DNA of 29,618 nt, taken from a virus. The stretch covers positions 1 through 29,618 of the IMG/VR virus record IMGVR_UViG_3300046167_000221; one strand, written 5' to 3'. The position numbers and the translations under genes were made by a program. Below are positions 6,175 through 13,118 of this stretch, one piece after another; positions within the stretch are counted from its first letter, which is position 1, and each line of letters opens with the position of its first letter. The notes beneath the pieces are model-generated. The model did not search any database and was not told the origin of the DNA. It saw nothing but the letters and a program-made list of their open reading frames with translations.

Positions 6175-6387
6175 ATGACAGATTTTAAAAAAGTATTAAT
6201 GACATCAAGCGAAGCGTTGGAAATTATATCAATGTTTGAAGATAGAATAAAATCAAATAACGAGGAGATAAACGAAGCACACTTTTTAAGTAATATGAAA
6301 GACCAAGAAAGAGAAAATGAAAAGTTAAATTGGATGATTGATAGATTAGATAAAGTATTTTGGGATAAAAAAGGAAATTTAATTTAA
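6175..6387 (+). CDS. Small early protein, unknown function
   Basis: A 70-residue, highly charged, helical protein (two predicted helices, residues about 12-32 and 38-60). It is first in the P2 operon with the same start context as the first gene of P1 (TATTATGACA), although the two proteins are not alike. No known motif. It is followed by a GC-rich hairpin at 6396-6413 that may lower expression of the genes behind it. Confidence 0.65.
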   Translation: MTDFKKVLMTSSEALEIISMFEDRIKSNNEEINEAHFLSNMKDQERENEKLNWMIDRLDKVFWDKKGNLI

Positions 6388-6395
6388 AAACAAAC

Positions 6396-6416
6396 GGGAG
6401 GGTAAAACCTCCCTTT
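6396..6416 (+). terminator. Hairpin, weak terminator or attenuator
   Basis: Perfect stem GGGAGG (6396-6401) / CCTCCC (6408-6413) with loop GTAAAA, followed only by TTTAAAA. The T tract is short, so partial termination or transcript stabilisation is as likely as a full stop. Confidence 0.55.
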
Positions 6417-6428
6417 AAAATAAACAAG

Positions 6429-6557
6429 ATGAAAGAACTAATTGAAACGCTACAAAAGATTGATACAGATTTTTATAACGGAGGTATTACATTCGGTCAA
6501 AAGTATGACCTAATAAACGCTATTGAAGAAGTATTGAAGGAACAAAAATTTATTTAA
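6429..6557 (+). CDS. Small hypothetical protein
   Basis: A 42-residue ORF (MKELIETLQKIDTDFYNGG onward, ending EEVLKEQKFI). It has an acidic-basic helical pattern with two helices around a GGITFGQKYD turn. It lies in the P2 cluster, 41 bases after the previous gene. Not recognised. The codon use is like its neighbours and no competing frame is open. Confidence 0.5.
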   Translation: MKELIETLQKIDTDFYNGGITFGQKYDLINAIEEVLKEQKFI

Positions 6558-6569
6558 AATCAAAGACAA

Positions 6570-6698
6570 ATGGAAACAATTAAAAGAATTATCAAAGAAC
6601 GAAAAGAAAACAAGAACCTAAAACCTTACAAGGTTGTAACATTATCAACTGGAGTTGTATGTGAGCATTATACTAACGGACAAGTAAAAGTTATATAG
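6570..6698 (+). CDS. Small basic hypothetical protein
   Basis: A 42-residue basic ORF beginning METIKRIIKERKENKNLK, with a beta-hairpin-like end (VVTLSTGVVCEHYTNGQVK). The ATG follows CAAAGACAAA, a variant of the TTAAAGACAAA leader found before the first genes of P1 and P2. Not recognised; possibly a nucleic-acid-binding peptide by charge alone. Confidence 0.5.
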   Translation: METIKRIIKERKENKNLKPYKVVTLSTGVVCEHYTNGQVKVI

Positions 6699-6700
6699 TT

Positions 6701-6865
6701 ATGTACAGAAGATTATTAATACAGAAGATTCAGCAGTTGATTGACAAGCTACCAATAAGCAAAAAAAGAAAAGAAGCAAAAGAAGATTTATTAAATTTAA
6801 AGTTAAGTTCTGATGATAAATTTTTTATTTCATTGGCTAATAAATATAAAAACATAAACAAATGA
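6701..6865 (+). CDS. Small basic helical protein
   Basis: A 54-residue, lysine-rich, helical ORF (MYRRLLIQKIQQLIDKLP onward) that starts 2 bases after the previous stop and ends in an ATGA overlap with the DUF3310 gene, so it is well embedded in the operon. No motif is recognised. Confidence 0.55.
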   Translation: MYRRLLIQKIQQLIDKLPISKKRKEAKEDLLNLKLSSDDKFFISLANKYKNINK

Positions 6866-7077
6866 GAGGCACACAACCACATTATGAGAACGAAAAAGAT
6901 TACGATATTATAGATGTCATAAGAGATTATGAACTAAACTTTTGCAGAGGTAATATTATTAAGTATATTGCAAGAGCAGGAAAGAAGCACGATGAACTGC
7001 TTGACTTGATTAAGGCACAAGATTATTTAAATAGAGAAATAGAACTATTAAGAAGTGAAAACAAAATAGACAGATGA
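6862..7077 (+). CDS. DUF3310 family protein
   Basis: A 71-residue protein with the DUF3310 signature: P-H-Y near residue 6-7, Y-D-I-I-D-V-I-R-D-Y, L-N-F-C-R-G-N-I-I-K-Y-I-A-R-A-G-K-K, then DLIKAQDYLNREI. The family is common in phages and has sometimes been annotated as nucleotide-kinase-related, though its role is not firmly known. Here it is a minimal version with no extra domains. It is coupled by ATGA overlaps on both sides. Confidence 0.85.
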   Translation: MRGTQPHYENEKDYDIIDVIRDYELNFCRGNIIKYIARAGKKHDELLDLIKAQDYLNREIELLRSENKIDR

Positions 7078-7211
7078 ACCAATTAGATTACGATTTAGAC
7101 AGATACTACGAAAGCGTAGAAGAACAAGGAGAGTGCAGAGAATGTGGAACAACAATAGATTTAGATGAAAAATATTGTAGTAGAGATTGTTTTAAAGCAT
7201 CAATGTTATGA
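7074..7211 (+). CDS. Small zinc-ribbon protein
   Basis: A 45-residue acidic ORF with C22-x2-C25 (ECRECGTT) and C35...C39 (KYCSRDCF), a classic four-cysteine zinc ribbon of the C-x2-C...C-x3-C kind. It overlaps DUF3310 by ATGA and the exonuclease gene by ATGA. It may act with the exonuclease encoded next, but nothing in the sequence proves this. Confidence 0.65.
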   Translation: MNQLDYDLDRYYESVEEQGECRECGTTIDLDEKYCSRDCFKASML

Positions 7212-7921
7212 TACTACTAATAGATGCAGATAGCTTAATCTTCGCAAGTTGTTATCGTAAAAGATTAACACCAGATGATTCTCCTTATTATGAGAAACTA
7301 TCTGATGCTACTGATAAGTTTGATGAGCAACTTATGGGTATTGTTAATGACCTGGAGGAACATTACGAGATAGACAAGGTACTTATATTTAGTGGTTCTT
7401 TAGGGAACTTTAGAAAGCTAATAACAAAGAAGTACAAAGCTAATAGAACAAACCAACAGAAACCACCTTTATTAAATGAGGTACACGCATACGTAAAAGA
7501 AAAACACAATTCTATTTACGGATATGGTGTAGAAACTGATGATATGGTAGCAAGGTATTGGTATGATTTATCTAACCAGTTTGGAAGGGATGAAGTGATG
7601 ATTGTATCAATAGATAAAGATTACAAACAGTTCCCTTGTTTGATGTATAACTACCACTACAAGCATAAGGTAGTATATGATATAACAGAAGATGAAGCAA
7701 TGTACAATCTATATGAGCAAATGATTATAGGAGATACTGCTGACAACGTAAACTATTTTAAAGGTAAGGGAAAGAAGTTTGCAGAAAAGTATTTAGCAGA
7801 TTGTAATAGTCATTACCAATACACAAAGAAGATGTACGAACTATTTAAAGAGGTACACAAAGGAAAAGCAAAACAAAGGTACATTGAGTGCTACAATTTA
7901 TTAAAATTAAGAACAAACTAA
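7208..7921 (+). CDS. 5'-3' exonuclease / flap endonuclease (FEN-like)
   Basis: This 237-residue protein has the acidic metal-binding residues of the FEN/PIN fold in order: LIDADSLIF (D6, D8), SGSLGNFRK with the arch-region K-Y-K-A-N-R, GVETDDMVA, SIDKDYKQFP, and IGDTADNVNYFKGKGKK, the helix-hairpin-like K+ and DNA-binding turn. Phage members remove RNA primers or degrade DNA 5'-3'. With no phage polymerase in the window, it probably assists host polymerases in lagging-strand processing or recombination. The length is typical for stand-alone phage forms. Confidence 0.85.
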   Translation: MILLIDADSLIFASCYRKRLTPDDSPYYEKLSDATDKFDEQLMGIVNDLEEHYEIDKVLIFSGSLGNFRKLITKKYKANRTNQQKPPLLNEVHAYVKEKHNSIYGYGVETDDMVARYWYDLSNQFGRDEVMIVSIDKDYKQFPCLMYNYHYKHKVVYDITEDEAMYNLYEQMIIGDTADNVNYFKGKGKKFAEKYLADCNSHYQYTKKMYELFKEVHKGKAKQRYIECYNLLKLRTN

Positions 7922-7931
7922 ATTAGACAAT

Positions 7932-8444
7932 ATGAATGAAATTAATATGATAGAATCAATAAAGGAATATGTAAAAAACCTTTATGGTTTAGATATAGAA
8001 AAAGATACAAGAAAAAGAGAATACGTAGATGCAAGAGCGTTTTATTATAAACTATGTAGAGAACTAACTAAATGCAGTTTGACTACAATAGGAGAATCAG
8101 TAGGTAGGGACCATTCCATAGTATTACATTCATTTAAAAATATATTGCACCATTTAGATACAGAAGAATTAGAAAGAGCATATTTACATTTTGGAAAGGT
8201 AGAGAACTTACCAAAAGAATCGTATTCTTATTTAGAGTTTCAAAATAAAAAGTTATCGAATGATTTAGAGAAGAAAGAAGCAGTATTGAGATTATTACCA
8301 CAGTTAGAAACCATTTACAATAACTTAAATGAATTAACAGAAGAACAAAAGCAAATAGTAAACAGAAGGAACGAAATGCAGTTTGATACTATTGCAAAGT
8401 GCTTAAATAGAGTAGAGGAAATAATAGAAACGGAAACAGAATAA
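7932..8444 (+). CDS. Protein with DnaA domain IV-like DNA-binding segment
   Basis: A 170-residue protein. Residues about 27-73 reproduce the DnaA C-terminal DNA-binding domain: R-E-Y-V-D-A-R-A-F-x-Y-x-L-C-R-E-L-T, then CSLTTIGESVGRDHSIVLHS, where G-R-D-H-S-x-V is the DnaA box-recognition signature. No ATPase domain precedes it; instead a charged helical/coiled-coil region (about 85-170) follows. It may bind DnaA boxes to start phage replication on host machinery, or compete with host DnaA. It starts 10 bases after the exonuclease stop. Confidence 0.75.
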   Translation: MNEINMIESIKEYVKNLYGLDIEKDTRKREYVDARAFYYKLCRELTKCSLTTIGESVGRDHSIVLHSFKNILHHLDTEELERAYLHFGKVENLPKESYSYLEFQNKKLSNDLEKKEAVLRLLPQLETIYNNLNELTEEQKQIVNRRNEMQFDTIAKCLNRVEEIIETETE

Positions 8445-8445
8445 A

Positions 8446-8799
8446 ATGAAAAACGATAAACAATTAGATTATTTAAAAGTAGTATTACTTGGACAACTTA
8501 CAATAGAAGCAATAGAAGATTTACAAGGTACTAACAAATACAGACAGAACTTAAAAAATCAAGGTAACAAGTTTCTAAATATGTTAGAAGGATATGTACA
8601 AGATGATTACAATACTGTTTACCTAAACAACCAGGAGATGACCACAAACGTATTAAGAAAGATTACTACATTAATAGATAAGATAAAGAACTCTGATATA
8701 GATGAACTTGTAATGTTAGATGCAGTAATAGATAAATACAAAGAAAACCAAGATTGGTTTATGAAACACGAATCTGCTGAATTTTTAAAATTAGATTAA
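8446..8799 (+). CDS. Helical hypothetical protein
   Basis: A 117-residue, all-helical, soluble protein (MKNDKQLDYLKVVLLGQLT onward). It looks like a protein I associate with Bacteroidota phage replication regions, with no assigned function. It lies 1 base after the DnaA-like gene and its stop overlaps the methyltransferase start (TAATG), so expression with both is likely. No catalytic motif is visible. Confidence 0.65.
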   Translation: MKNDKQLDYLKVVLLGQLTIEAIEDLQGTNKYRQNLKNQGNKFLNMLEGYVQDDYNTVYLNNQEMTTNVLRKITTLIDKIKNSDIDELVMLDAVIDKYKENQDWFMKHESAEFLKLD

Positions 8800-9422
8800 T
8801 GAAAATAACAAACGAAGACAATATGAAACTGATGGCAAGGTATGAAGATAATTACTTTGACCTTGCTATTGTAGACCCACCTTATGGTATTGCAAGATTT
8901 GGTAATAGGGTCGAATTAAGTAACAGATTGTGTAAAAGTGCTAAACTAAACGAATGGGATATAAAACCATCTCCAGAATATTTCAAAGAACTATTTAGAG
9001 TATCTAAAAATTTAATTATCTGGGGTGCGAATAACTTTACATTGCCAGAAAGTGAGTATTTTTTAATATGGGATAAACACCAAACAGTTGATAATTTTGC
9101 AAGTGCTGAATATGCTTGGACTAACTGTAAAAAACCAGCAAAAGTTTTTAGATATTCTATACATAAAACAATGTCAGATAGGAAAGCAGAAGGGGGTAAG
9201 ATACACCCAACACAGAAACCAGTAAAACTTTACGAATGGCTTTTAATGAACTATGCAAAAGAAGGAGATAAAATATTAGATACTCATTTAGGCTCTGGAA
9301 GTATTGCTATTGCCTGCCATAATTTAAAGTTTGATTTAACCGCTTGTGAGTTAGATACAGAGTATTATAATGCAGCAATGAAAAGACTAAAAGAACATCA
9401 ACAACAATTAACAATTTTTTAA
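8799..9422 (+). CDS. DNA methyltransferase (N6-adenine/N4-cytosine type)
   Basis: This 207-residue protein has motif IV D26-P-P-Y29 near the N-terminus, H136-P-T-Q-K-P and then the AdoMet-binding D161-T-H-L-G-S-G-S168. The order DPPY before the Gly-rich motif indicates a beta-class amino-methyltransferase. The region between is short (about 130 residues), so the target-recognition part is minimal. The protein probably marks phage DNA against host restriction. No matching restriction enzyme is seen, so it is an orphan enzyme. Its TAA is followed 28 bases later by the next gene. Confidence 0.85.
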   Translation: MKITNEDNMKLMARYEDNYFDLAIVDPPYGIARFGNRVELSNRLCKSAKLNEWDIKPSPEYFKELFRVSKNLIIWGANNFTLPESEYFLIWDKHQTVDNFASAEYAWTNCKKPAKVFRYSIHKTMSDRKAEGGKIHPTQKPVKLYEWLLMNYAKEGDKILDTHLGSGSIAIACHNLKFDLTACELDTEYYNAAMKRLKEHQQQLTIF

Positions 9423-9437
9423 AATAATTAATAATTA

Positions 9438-9453
9438 ACTATATACATATATG
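9438..9453 (+). promoter_or_regulatory. ACTATATA start-proximal motif (copy 1)
   Basis: ACTATATACATATATG, with the A exactly 13 bases before the ATG at 9451. It is identical to copy 2 at 12378, including the preceding TTA. See the finding on this signal. Confidence 0.6.
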
Positions 9454-10644
9454 CAACTAATAAACATTCAAGAGGTTAGACCTAATGAAAACAATCCAAG
9501 ATTTATAAAGGATTACAAATTTAAGAAACTTGTAAAATCAATTAAGGAGTTCCCAGAGATGTTAAAGTTAAGACCTATCGTAGTGAATAGCGATATGGTT
9601 GTACTTGGTGGTAATATGCGTTTAAAAGCGTGTAAGGAAGCAGGATTAAAAGAAGTATGGGTTTTGAAAGCTGATGATTTAACAGAACAACAACAAAAAG
9701 AATTTATTGTAAAAGACAATGTAGGTTTTGGAGAATGGGATTGGGATGTATTAGGCAACGAATGGGATACACAACAGTTGGAAGATTGGGGTTTAGAGTT
9801 TATGCCATTTGAAGAAGAAGAAGTTTTAGAAGCTAAAGAAGATGATTTTGATGAAGCACCTCCAGAACAAGCTAAAACTGTTTTAGGAGATTTATATGAG
9901 ATAGGAGAGCATAGATTACTTTGTGGAGATAGTACAGATAGCGATACTGTTGAAAAGCTAATGAATGGAGAGAAAGCAGATATGGTTTTTACTGACCCTC
10001 CTTATGGTGTAAGTTATAGTGGTGGTCATAATAAAAAACAAAGAAAGGGTATTAAGAGTGATGAATTTGAAAATGATGAATTATCTAATTTATTTGAAGA
10101 TGCTATAAATAATGCTTGTATATTTTCAAAAGAAAGTTCTCCTTTTTATATTTGGTATGCAGACAGAAAATCAAAAGAAACTTATGCAGGATTATCTAAA
10201 ACACCTATCGAAGTTAGAGCAGTAATATCTTGGTATAAGGTTAAAAGTGGTTCTGGTGCATTTATGAGCCAATATATACCTAATTATGAACCTTGTATTT
10301 ATGGTTTTAAAAGTGGTAATACCATAAAATGGTACGGACCAACAAATGAAAAAACTGTTTGGGAATTTCCTAAAGATAAACAAAACGAATACCATTTAAC
10401 TCAAAAACCTATTTTAGTAGTAGAGAGGGCATTAAAAAACAGTAGTCAAAATAATGATTTAATCTTTGATTGTTTCCTGGGAGGTGGGTCAACAATGGTA
10501 GCATCACACCAATTAAAAAGAAAATGTTACGGTATGGAATTAGACCCAAAGTATTGTGATGTAATTATAAAAAGAATGATTAAATTAGACCCAACATTAA
10601 AAGTAAAAAGAAACGGAGTTATTTGTAATGACTTTGTAGAATAA
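9451..10644 (+). CDS. ParB/Srx-domain DNA methyltransferase fusion
   Basis: A 397-residue two-domain protein. Residues 1-120 are a ParB-like nuclease domain (RPNENNPRF, VVLGGNMRLKA at 51-61). Residues about 148-390 are an amino-methyltransferase with LLCGDSTD, T181-D-P-P-Y-G-V at 181-187, HLTQKP at 315-320, and D340-C-F-L-G-G-G-S and MELDPKYCD. This fusion is frequent in phages and mobile elements and methylates adenine, sometimes helping evade restriction. It carries the ACTATATA signal, unlike the other methyltransferase just upstream, so the two may be expressed at different times. The catalytic DPPY is intact. Confidence 0.88.
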   Translation: MQLINIQEVRPNENNPRFIKDYKFKKLVKSIKEFPEMLKLRPIVVNSDMVVLGGNMRLKACKEAGLKEVWVLKADDLTEQQQKEFIVKDNVGFGEWDWDVLGNEWDTQQLEDWGLEFMPFEEEEVLEAKEDDFDEAPPEQAKTVLGDLYEIGEHRLLCGDSTDSDTVEKLMNGEKADMVFTDPPYGVSYSGGHNKKQRKGIKSDEFENDELSNLFEDAINNACIFSKESSPFYIWYADRKSKETYAGLSKTPIEVRAVISWYKVKSGSGAFMSQYIPNYEPCIYGFKSGNTIKWYGPTNEKTVWEFPKDKQNEYHLTQKPILVVERALKNSSQNNDLIFDCFLGGGSTMVASHQLKRKCYGMELDPKYCDVIIKRMIKLDPTLKVKRNGVICNDFVE

Positions 10645-10678
10645 AATTAATTTAAAAACTAAAACGTTCTTTATTTAA

Positions 10679-10704
10679 TATAAGTATAGTTCAAAGTACT
10701 TATA
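10679..10704 (+). repeat. Perfect inverted repeat A upstream of terminase
   Basis: TATAAGTA (10679-10686) and TACTTATA (10697-10704), 8 bp perfect, 10-base spacer. It is not followed by a T tract, so it is not itself a standard terminator. With repeat B it forms two tandem hairpins just before the terminase small-subunit gene. Confidence 0.6.
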
Positions 10705-10709
10705 AATCC

Positions 10710-10737
10710 AAAACAAAGTTTGTTAGTTCTTTGTTTT
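10710..10737 (+). terminator. Inverted repeat B, A+T-rich terminator or terminase-proximal element
   Basis: AAAACAAAG (10710-10718) / CTTTGTTTT (10729-10737), 9 bp perfect, 10-base loop, then ATTTTAAT. It could terminate the methyltransferase transcript. It also overlaps a TTG at 10731 that would extend the terminase small subunit by 7 residues, which argues against that upstream start. Confidence 0.55.
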
Positions 10738-10751
10738 ATTTTAATAAAATT

Positions 10752-11117
10752 ATGAAAGAAAACCAAAACAGAACAGAACACCATAAAAAAGCAATTATAG
10801 AAGCGTTAGAAAAATCTTTAGGAGTTGTTACAACTGCTTGTAAAATAGTAGGAGTAGGAAGAACAACATTTTATCAATGGTTAAAAGATGATGAAGTATT
10901 TGCAAGGCAAGTAAAAGATATTGAAAACATTGCTTTAGATTTTGTAGAAAGTAAACTGTTTGAGAATATAAGAGATGGTAAAACATCTGAAACGATATTC
11001 TATTTAAAGACAAAAGGAAAGAATAGAGGATATGTAGAAAGACAAGAGATAACTGGAGCAGATGGTATGCCTTCTAAATTTGAAATAGAAATAATAAAGC
11101 GTGAAGATAAAAACTAA
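10752..11117 (+). CDS. terS: Terminase small subunit
   Basis: A 121-residue protein with an N-terminal helix-turn-helix (ALEKSLGVVTTACKIVGVGR then TTFYQWLKDDEVF) and a helical oligomerisation region. It ends ENIRDGKTSETIFYLKTKGK and a basic tail, the usual layout of phage terminase small subunits of this HTH type. It recognises the packaging start on phage DNA and hands it to the large subunit. I use the ATG at 10752 rather than the in-frame TTG at 10731, because the TTG lies in a hairpin. The last 17 bases overlap the large-subunit start. Confidence 0.8.
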   Translation: MKENQNRTEHHKKAIIEALEKSLGVVTTACKIVGVGRTTFYQWLKDDEVFARQVKDIENIALDFVESKLFENIRDGKTSETIFYLKTKGKNRGYVERQEITGADGMPSKFEIEIIKREDKN

Positions 11118-12255
11118 TGTTGTTTTTGAACATCTTTTAGAATCAGATAAGAAGATTACAATAGAGCAAGGTGGAACAAGAAGCGGTAAAACCTACAACG
11201 TTCTTTTGTATATTATTTTTAAATACTGTTTAGAGAATACTGGTAAGACTGTAACGATATGTCGGAAAACATTTCCTGCGGTTCGTAGTTCTGTTATGCG
11301 TGATTTTTTAGATATACTAAAATTATATAATTCTTATTCAGAAGTAAATCATAATAAATCTAATCACGAATATAAGTTAAACGGAAACCTAATAGAGTTT
11401 ATATCTTTAGACCAACCACAAAAAGTAAGAGGTAGGAAAAGAAACTTACTATTTATAAATGAAGCAAACGAATTAGATTATGAAGATTGGCAACAGTTAA
11501 TTTTCAGAACAGAAGATAAAATAATTCTTGACTTTAATCCATCAGATGAATACCATTGGATTTATGACAAGGTAATACCAAGAGAAGATGCCGATTTTTA
11601 TATTACTACTTATCTGGATAATAGCTTCCTTAATAAAAGCATTACAGAAGAAATAGAACGTTTAAAAGAAACAGATGAAACCTATTGGCAAATATATGGA
11701 TTAGGTTTAAAGGGTGTATCTAAAGCTACTATATTTAATTACACAGAAGTAAACCATATACCACACGATGCGGAGTTTATAAGTTACGGAGCAGATGCAG
11801 GATATAGTAATGACCCTACAACATTAGTTTCTGTTTATAAGAAAGAACACAACCTATATATAAAAGAACACATATACCAAACACAGATGACTACTTATGA
11901 CATCAGTAGGAAATGGAAAGACATAGGTATTGAAAGAGAATTGATTTACTTTGATAGTGCTGAACCAAGATTGATTGAGGAGTTAAGAAGAATGGGTTTT
12001 AACGTAAGACCAAGTTTAAAAGGTGCAGATAGTATCAACGCAGGTATAGACCTCTTAAAACGCTTTAAAATACATATAGAGAAAGATAGCACTAATGCAA
12101 TACAAGAGTTTAGAAATTATAAATGGCAAGAGGACAGAAGTGGTAAGATGATAAATAAACCAGTTCCAAAAAACGACCATATTATTGATGCGGTCAGATA
12201 CGCTACTTATTCTGTTTTAAGCAAACCTAACTTTGGTAAATACGCTATTCAATAA
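11101..12255 (+). CDS. terL: Terminase large subunit (Terminase_3 type)
   Basis: This 384-residue protein has ATPase Walker A G24-G-T-R-S-G-K-T31, R55-K as coupling residues, and Walker B LLFINEAN at 116-123. It then has the RNase H-like nuclease with G230-A-D-A-G-Y-S-N-D, the second acidic residue D285 (YFDSAEP), and N358-D-H-I-I-D-A-V-R. All catalytic residues are present. It cuts and packages phage DNA into the prohead. The start is a GTG at 11101 inside the small-subunit gene, and the sequence MKIKTNVVFEHLLES looks like a natural N-terminus for this family. The short length is normal for it. Confidence 0.93.
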   Translation: MKIKTNVVFEHLLESDKKITIEQGGTRSGKTYNVLLYIIFKYCLENTGKTVTICRKTFPAVRSSVMRDFLDILKLYNSYSEVNHNKSNHEYKLNGNLIEFISLDQPQKVRGRKRNLLFINEANELDYEDWQQLIFRTEDKIILDFNPSDEYHWIYDKVIPREDADFYITTYLDNSFLNKSITEEIERLKETDETYWQIYGLGLKGVSKATIFNYTEVNHIPHDAEFISYGADAGYSNDPTTLVSVYKKEHNLYIKEHIYQTQMTTYDISRKWKDIGIERELIYFDSAEPRLIEELRRMGFNVRPSLKGADSINAGIDLLKRFKIHIEKDSTNAIQEFRNYKWQEDRSGKMINKPVPKNDHIIDAVRYATYSVLSKPNFGKYAIQ

Positions 12256-12258
12256 ATA

Positions 12259-12321
12259 ATGAAAAAAGTATTAATAGAAATAAAGAAAATAGCGAAGGCA
12301 ATTCATTCAATAAAAAAATAA
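12259..12321 (+). CDS. Tiny basic peptide ORF
   Basis: A 20-residue ORF, MKKVLIEIKKIAKAIHSIKK, beginning 3 bases after the terminase stop and ending at the foot of a terminator. The regular i/i+3/i+4 spacing of I/V/L against K gives an amphipathic basic helix. It could be a real micro-protein or only a stretch of A-rich DNA. There is no independent support. Confidence 0.35.
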   Translation: MKKVLIEIKKIAKAIHSIKK

Positions 12322-12348
12322 CCTTTACAGAAATGCAAGGGTTTTTTT
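12320..12348 (+). terminator. Intrinsic terminator after terminase
   Basis: Stem AACCTTT (12320-12326) / AAGGGTT (12337-12343), one G:T pair, 10-base loop, then a run of T to 12348. It separates the terminase genes from the tail genes, so a new promoter is needed before 12391 unless there is readthrough. Confidence 0.8.
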
Positions 12349-12377
12349 GTACCTTGTAATAAAATATTTAAAAATTA

Positions 12378-12393
12378 ACTATATACATATATG
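12378..12393 (+). promoter_or_regulatory. ACTATATA start-proximal motif (copy 2)
   Basis: ACTATATACATATATG, exactly 13 bases from motif start to the ATG at 12391. It follows a terminator by 30 bases. Confidence 0.65.
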
Positions 12394-13035
12394 AAAGTTG
12401 AATTAATAGTACCGAATAGTTTAAACGAGGTTACACTTGGACAATATCAAGAGTACATAAAATTAAAGGATTTATCAGAGGTTGAAATGTCTTTAAAGAT
12501 GATTGAGATATTCTGCAACTTAAATTCTGAACAAGTAAGATATTTAAAAGCTACTGATGTAAGTGCAGTAATAAGCATTATATCTGAAATGTTTGATAGT
12601 AAACCTGGATTGATAAATACGTTTAAAATAGAAGGTATTGAATACGGATTTATTCCTAACCTTGATGAAATGAGTTTCGGAGAATATATAGATTTAGATA
12701 CTTATATAGGAGATTGGGATAACATCGAGAAAGCTATGGGAGTTCTTTATAGACCAGTAGAGATGCGAAAGGGTAATAGATACCATATAAAAGAATACGA
12801 AGCAGGAGATACAGAGCATTTAAAAGCTATGCCACTAGATGCCGTATTGGGTTCTATACTTTTTTTTTATCGTTTAGGGAACGACTTGTGCGAAATTACG
12901 ATGAACTCTTTGGGGGATACGGAGAAGGAGGCCTTACAAGCGCTGCTCAATTCGGAAAAAAATGGGGTTGGTACTCAAGTATTTATGCACTCGCTAAACA
13001 AGATATTCGAAGATTTGAAAATATCACTAAATTAA
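12391..13035 (+). CDS. Tail assembly chaperone, short (G-like) form
   Basis: A 214-residue protein of a type I know as the first of the frameshift pair in Bacteroidota siphophages: N-terminal VTLGQYQEYIK, EYIDLDTYI, MGVLYRPV, then MPLDAVLGSILFFYRLGND and an acidic end. It lies upstream of the tape measure, and a downstream ORF overlaps it in the -1 frame (12888-13118). That is the layout of lambda G/GT, where the short form and a slipped fusion chaperone the tape measure protein. Codons after 12880 are unusually G/C-ending for this genome, suggesting the -1 frame is also under selection. Confidence 0.75.
   Translation: MKVELIVPNSLNEVTLGQYQEYIKLKDLSEVEMSLKMIEIFCNLNSEQVRYLKATDVSAVISIISEMFDSKPGLINTFKIEGIEYGFIPNLDEMSFGEYIDLDTYIGDWDNIEKAMGVLYRPVEMRKGNRYHIKEYEAGDTEHLKAMPLDAVLGSILFFYRLGNDLCEITMNSLGDTEKEALQALLNSEKNGVGTQVFMHSLNKIFEDLKISLN
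12860..12868 (+). promoter_or_regulatory. T9 slippery site for -1 frameshift (candidate 1)
   Basis: Nine T residues. In the 0 frame the heptamer T_TTT_TTT sits at 12861-12867, the canonical X_XXY_YYZ phase. Slipping here continues into the 12888-13118 frame for a fusion of about 242 residues. Confidence 0.6.
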
Positions 13036-13118
13036 AGATGCACGAATGTTTGATGTTCTTGACATTTGAAAAAGAGAAAAACGAATTAGAAGCAAAACAA
13101 ATAAAAAAGAAATTTTAG
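12888..13118 (+). CDS. Tail assembly chaperone, frameshift extension (T-like)
   Basis: A 76-codon frame opening with GTG at 12888 but probably made only as a -1 fusion to the 12391 gene. It contains AAQFGKKWGWYSSIYALAKQ, then RFENITKLKMHECLMFLTFE and a basic end LEAKQIKKKF. In flavobacterial phages I recall the same K-W-G-W-Y-x-S-I-Y-x-L-A block directly after the chaperone gene. Neither an independent start signal nor an ACTATATA motif is present, which favours frameshifting. It ends 1 base before the next ATG. Confidence 0.7.
   Translation: MRNYDELFGGYGEGGLTSAAQFGKKWGWYSSIYALAKQDIRRFENITKLKMHECLMFLTFEKEKNELEAKQIKKKF
12956..12962 (+). promoter_or_regulatory. A7 slippery site for -1 frameshift (candidate 2)
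   Basis: A run of seven A; with the next T the heptamer A_AAA_AAT is in the 0-frame phase at 12957-12963. A slip here joins SEKK to WGWYSS and keeps most of the short form, much as in lambda where the slip is near the end of G. Confidence 0.5.

Noticed and set aside
10731-10751. TTG start extending the terminase small subunit by seven residues
   Set aside because: The TTG lies in the 3' arm of a perfect hairpin and adds MFYFNKI, which is unlike such proteins; the ATG at 10752 is better.
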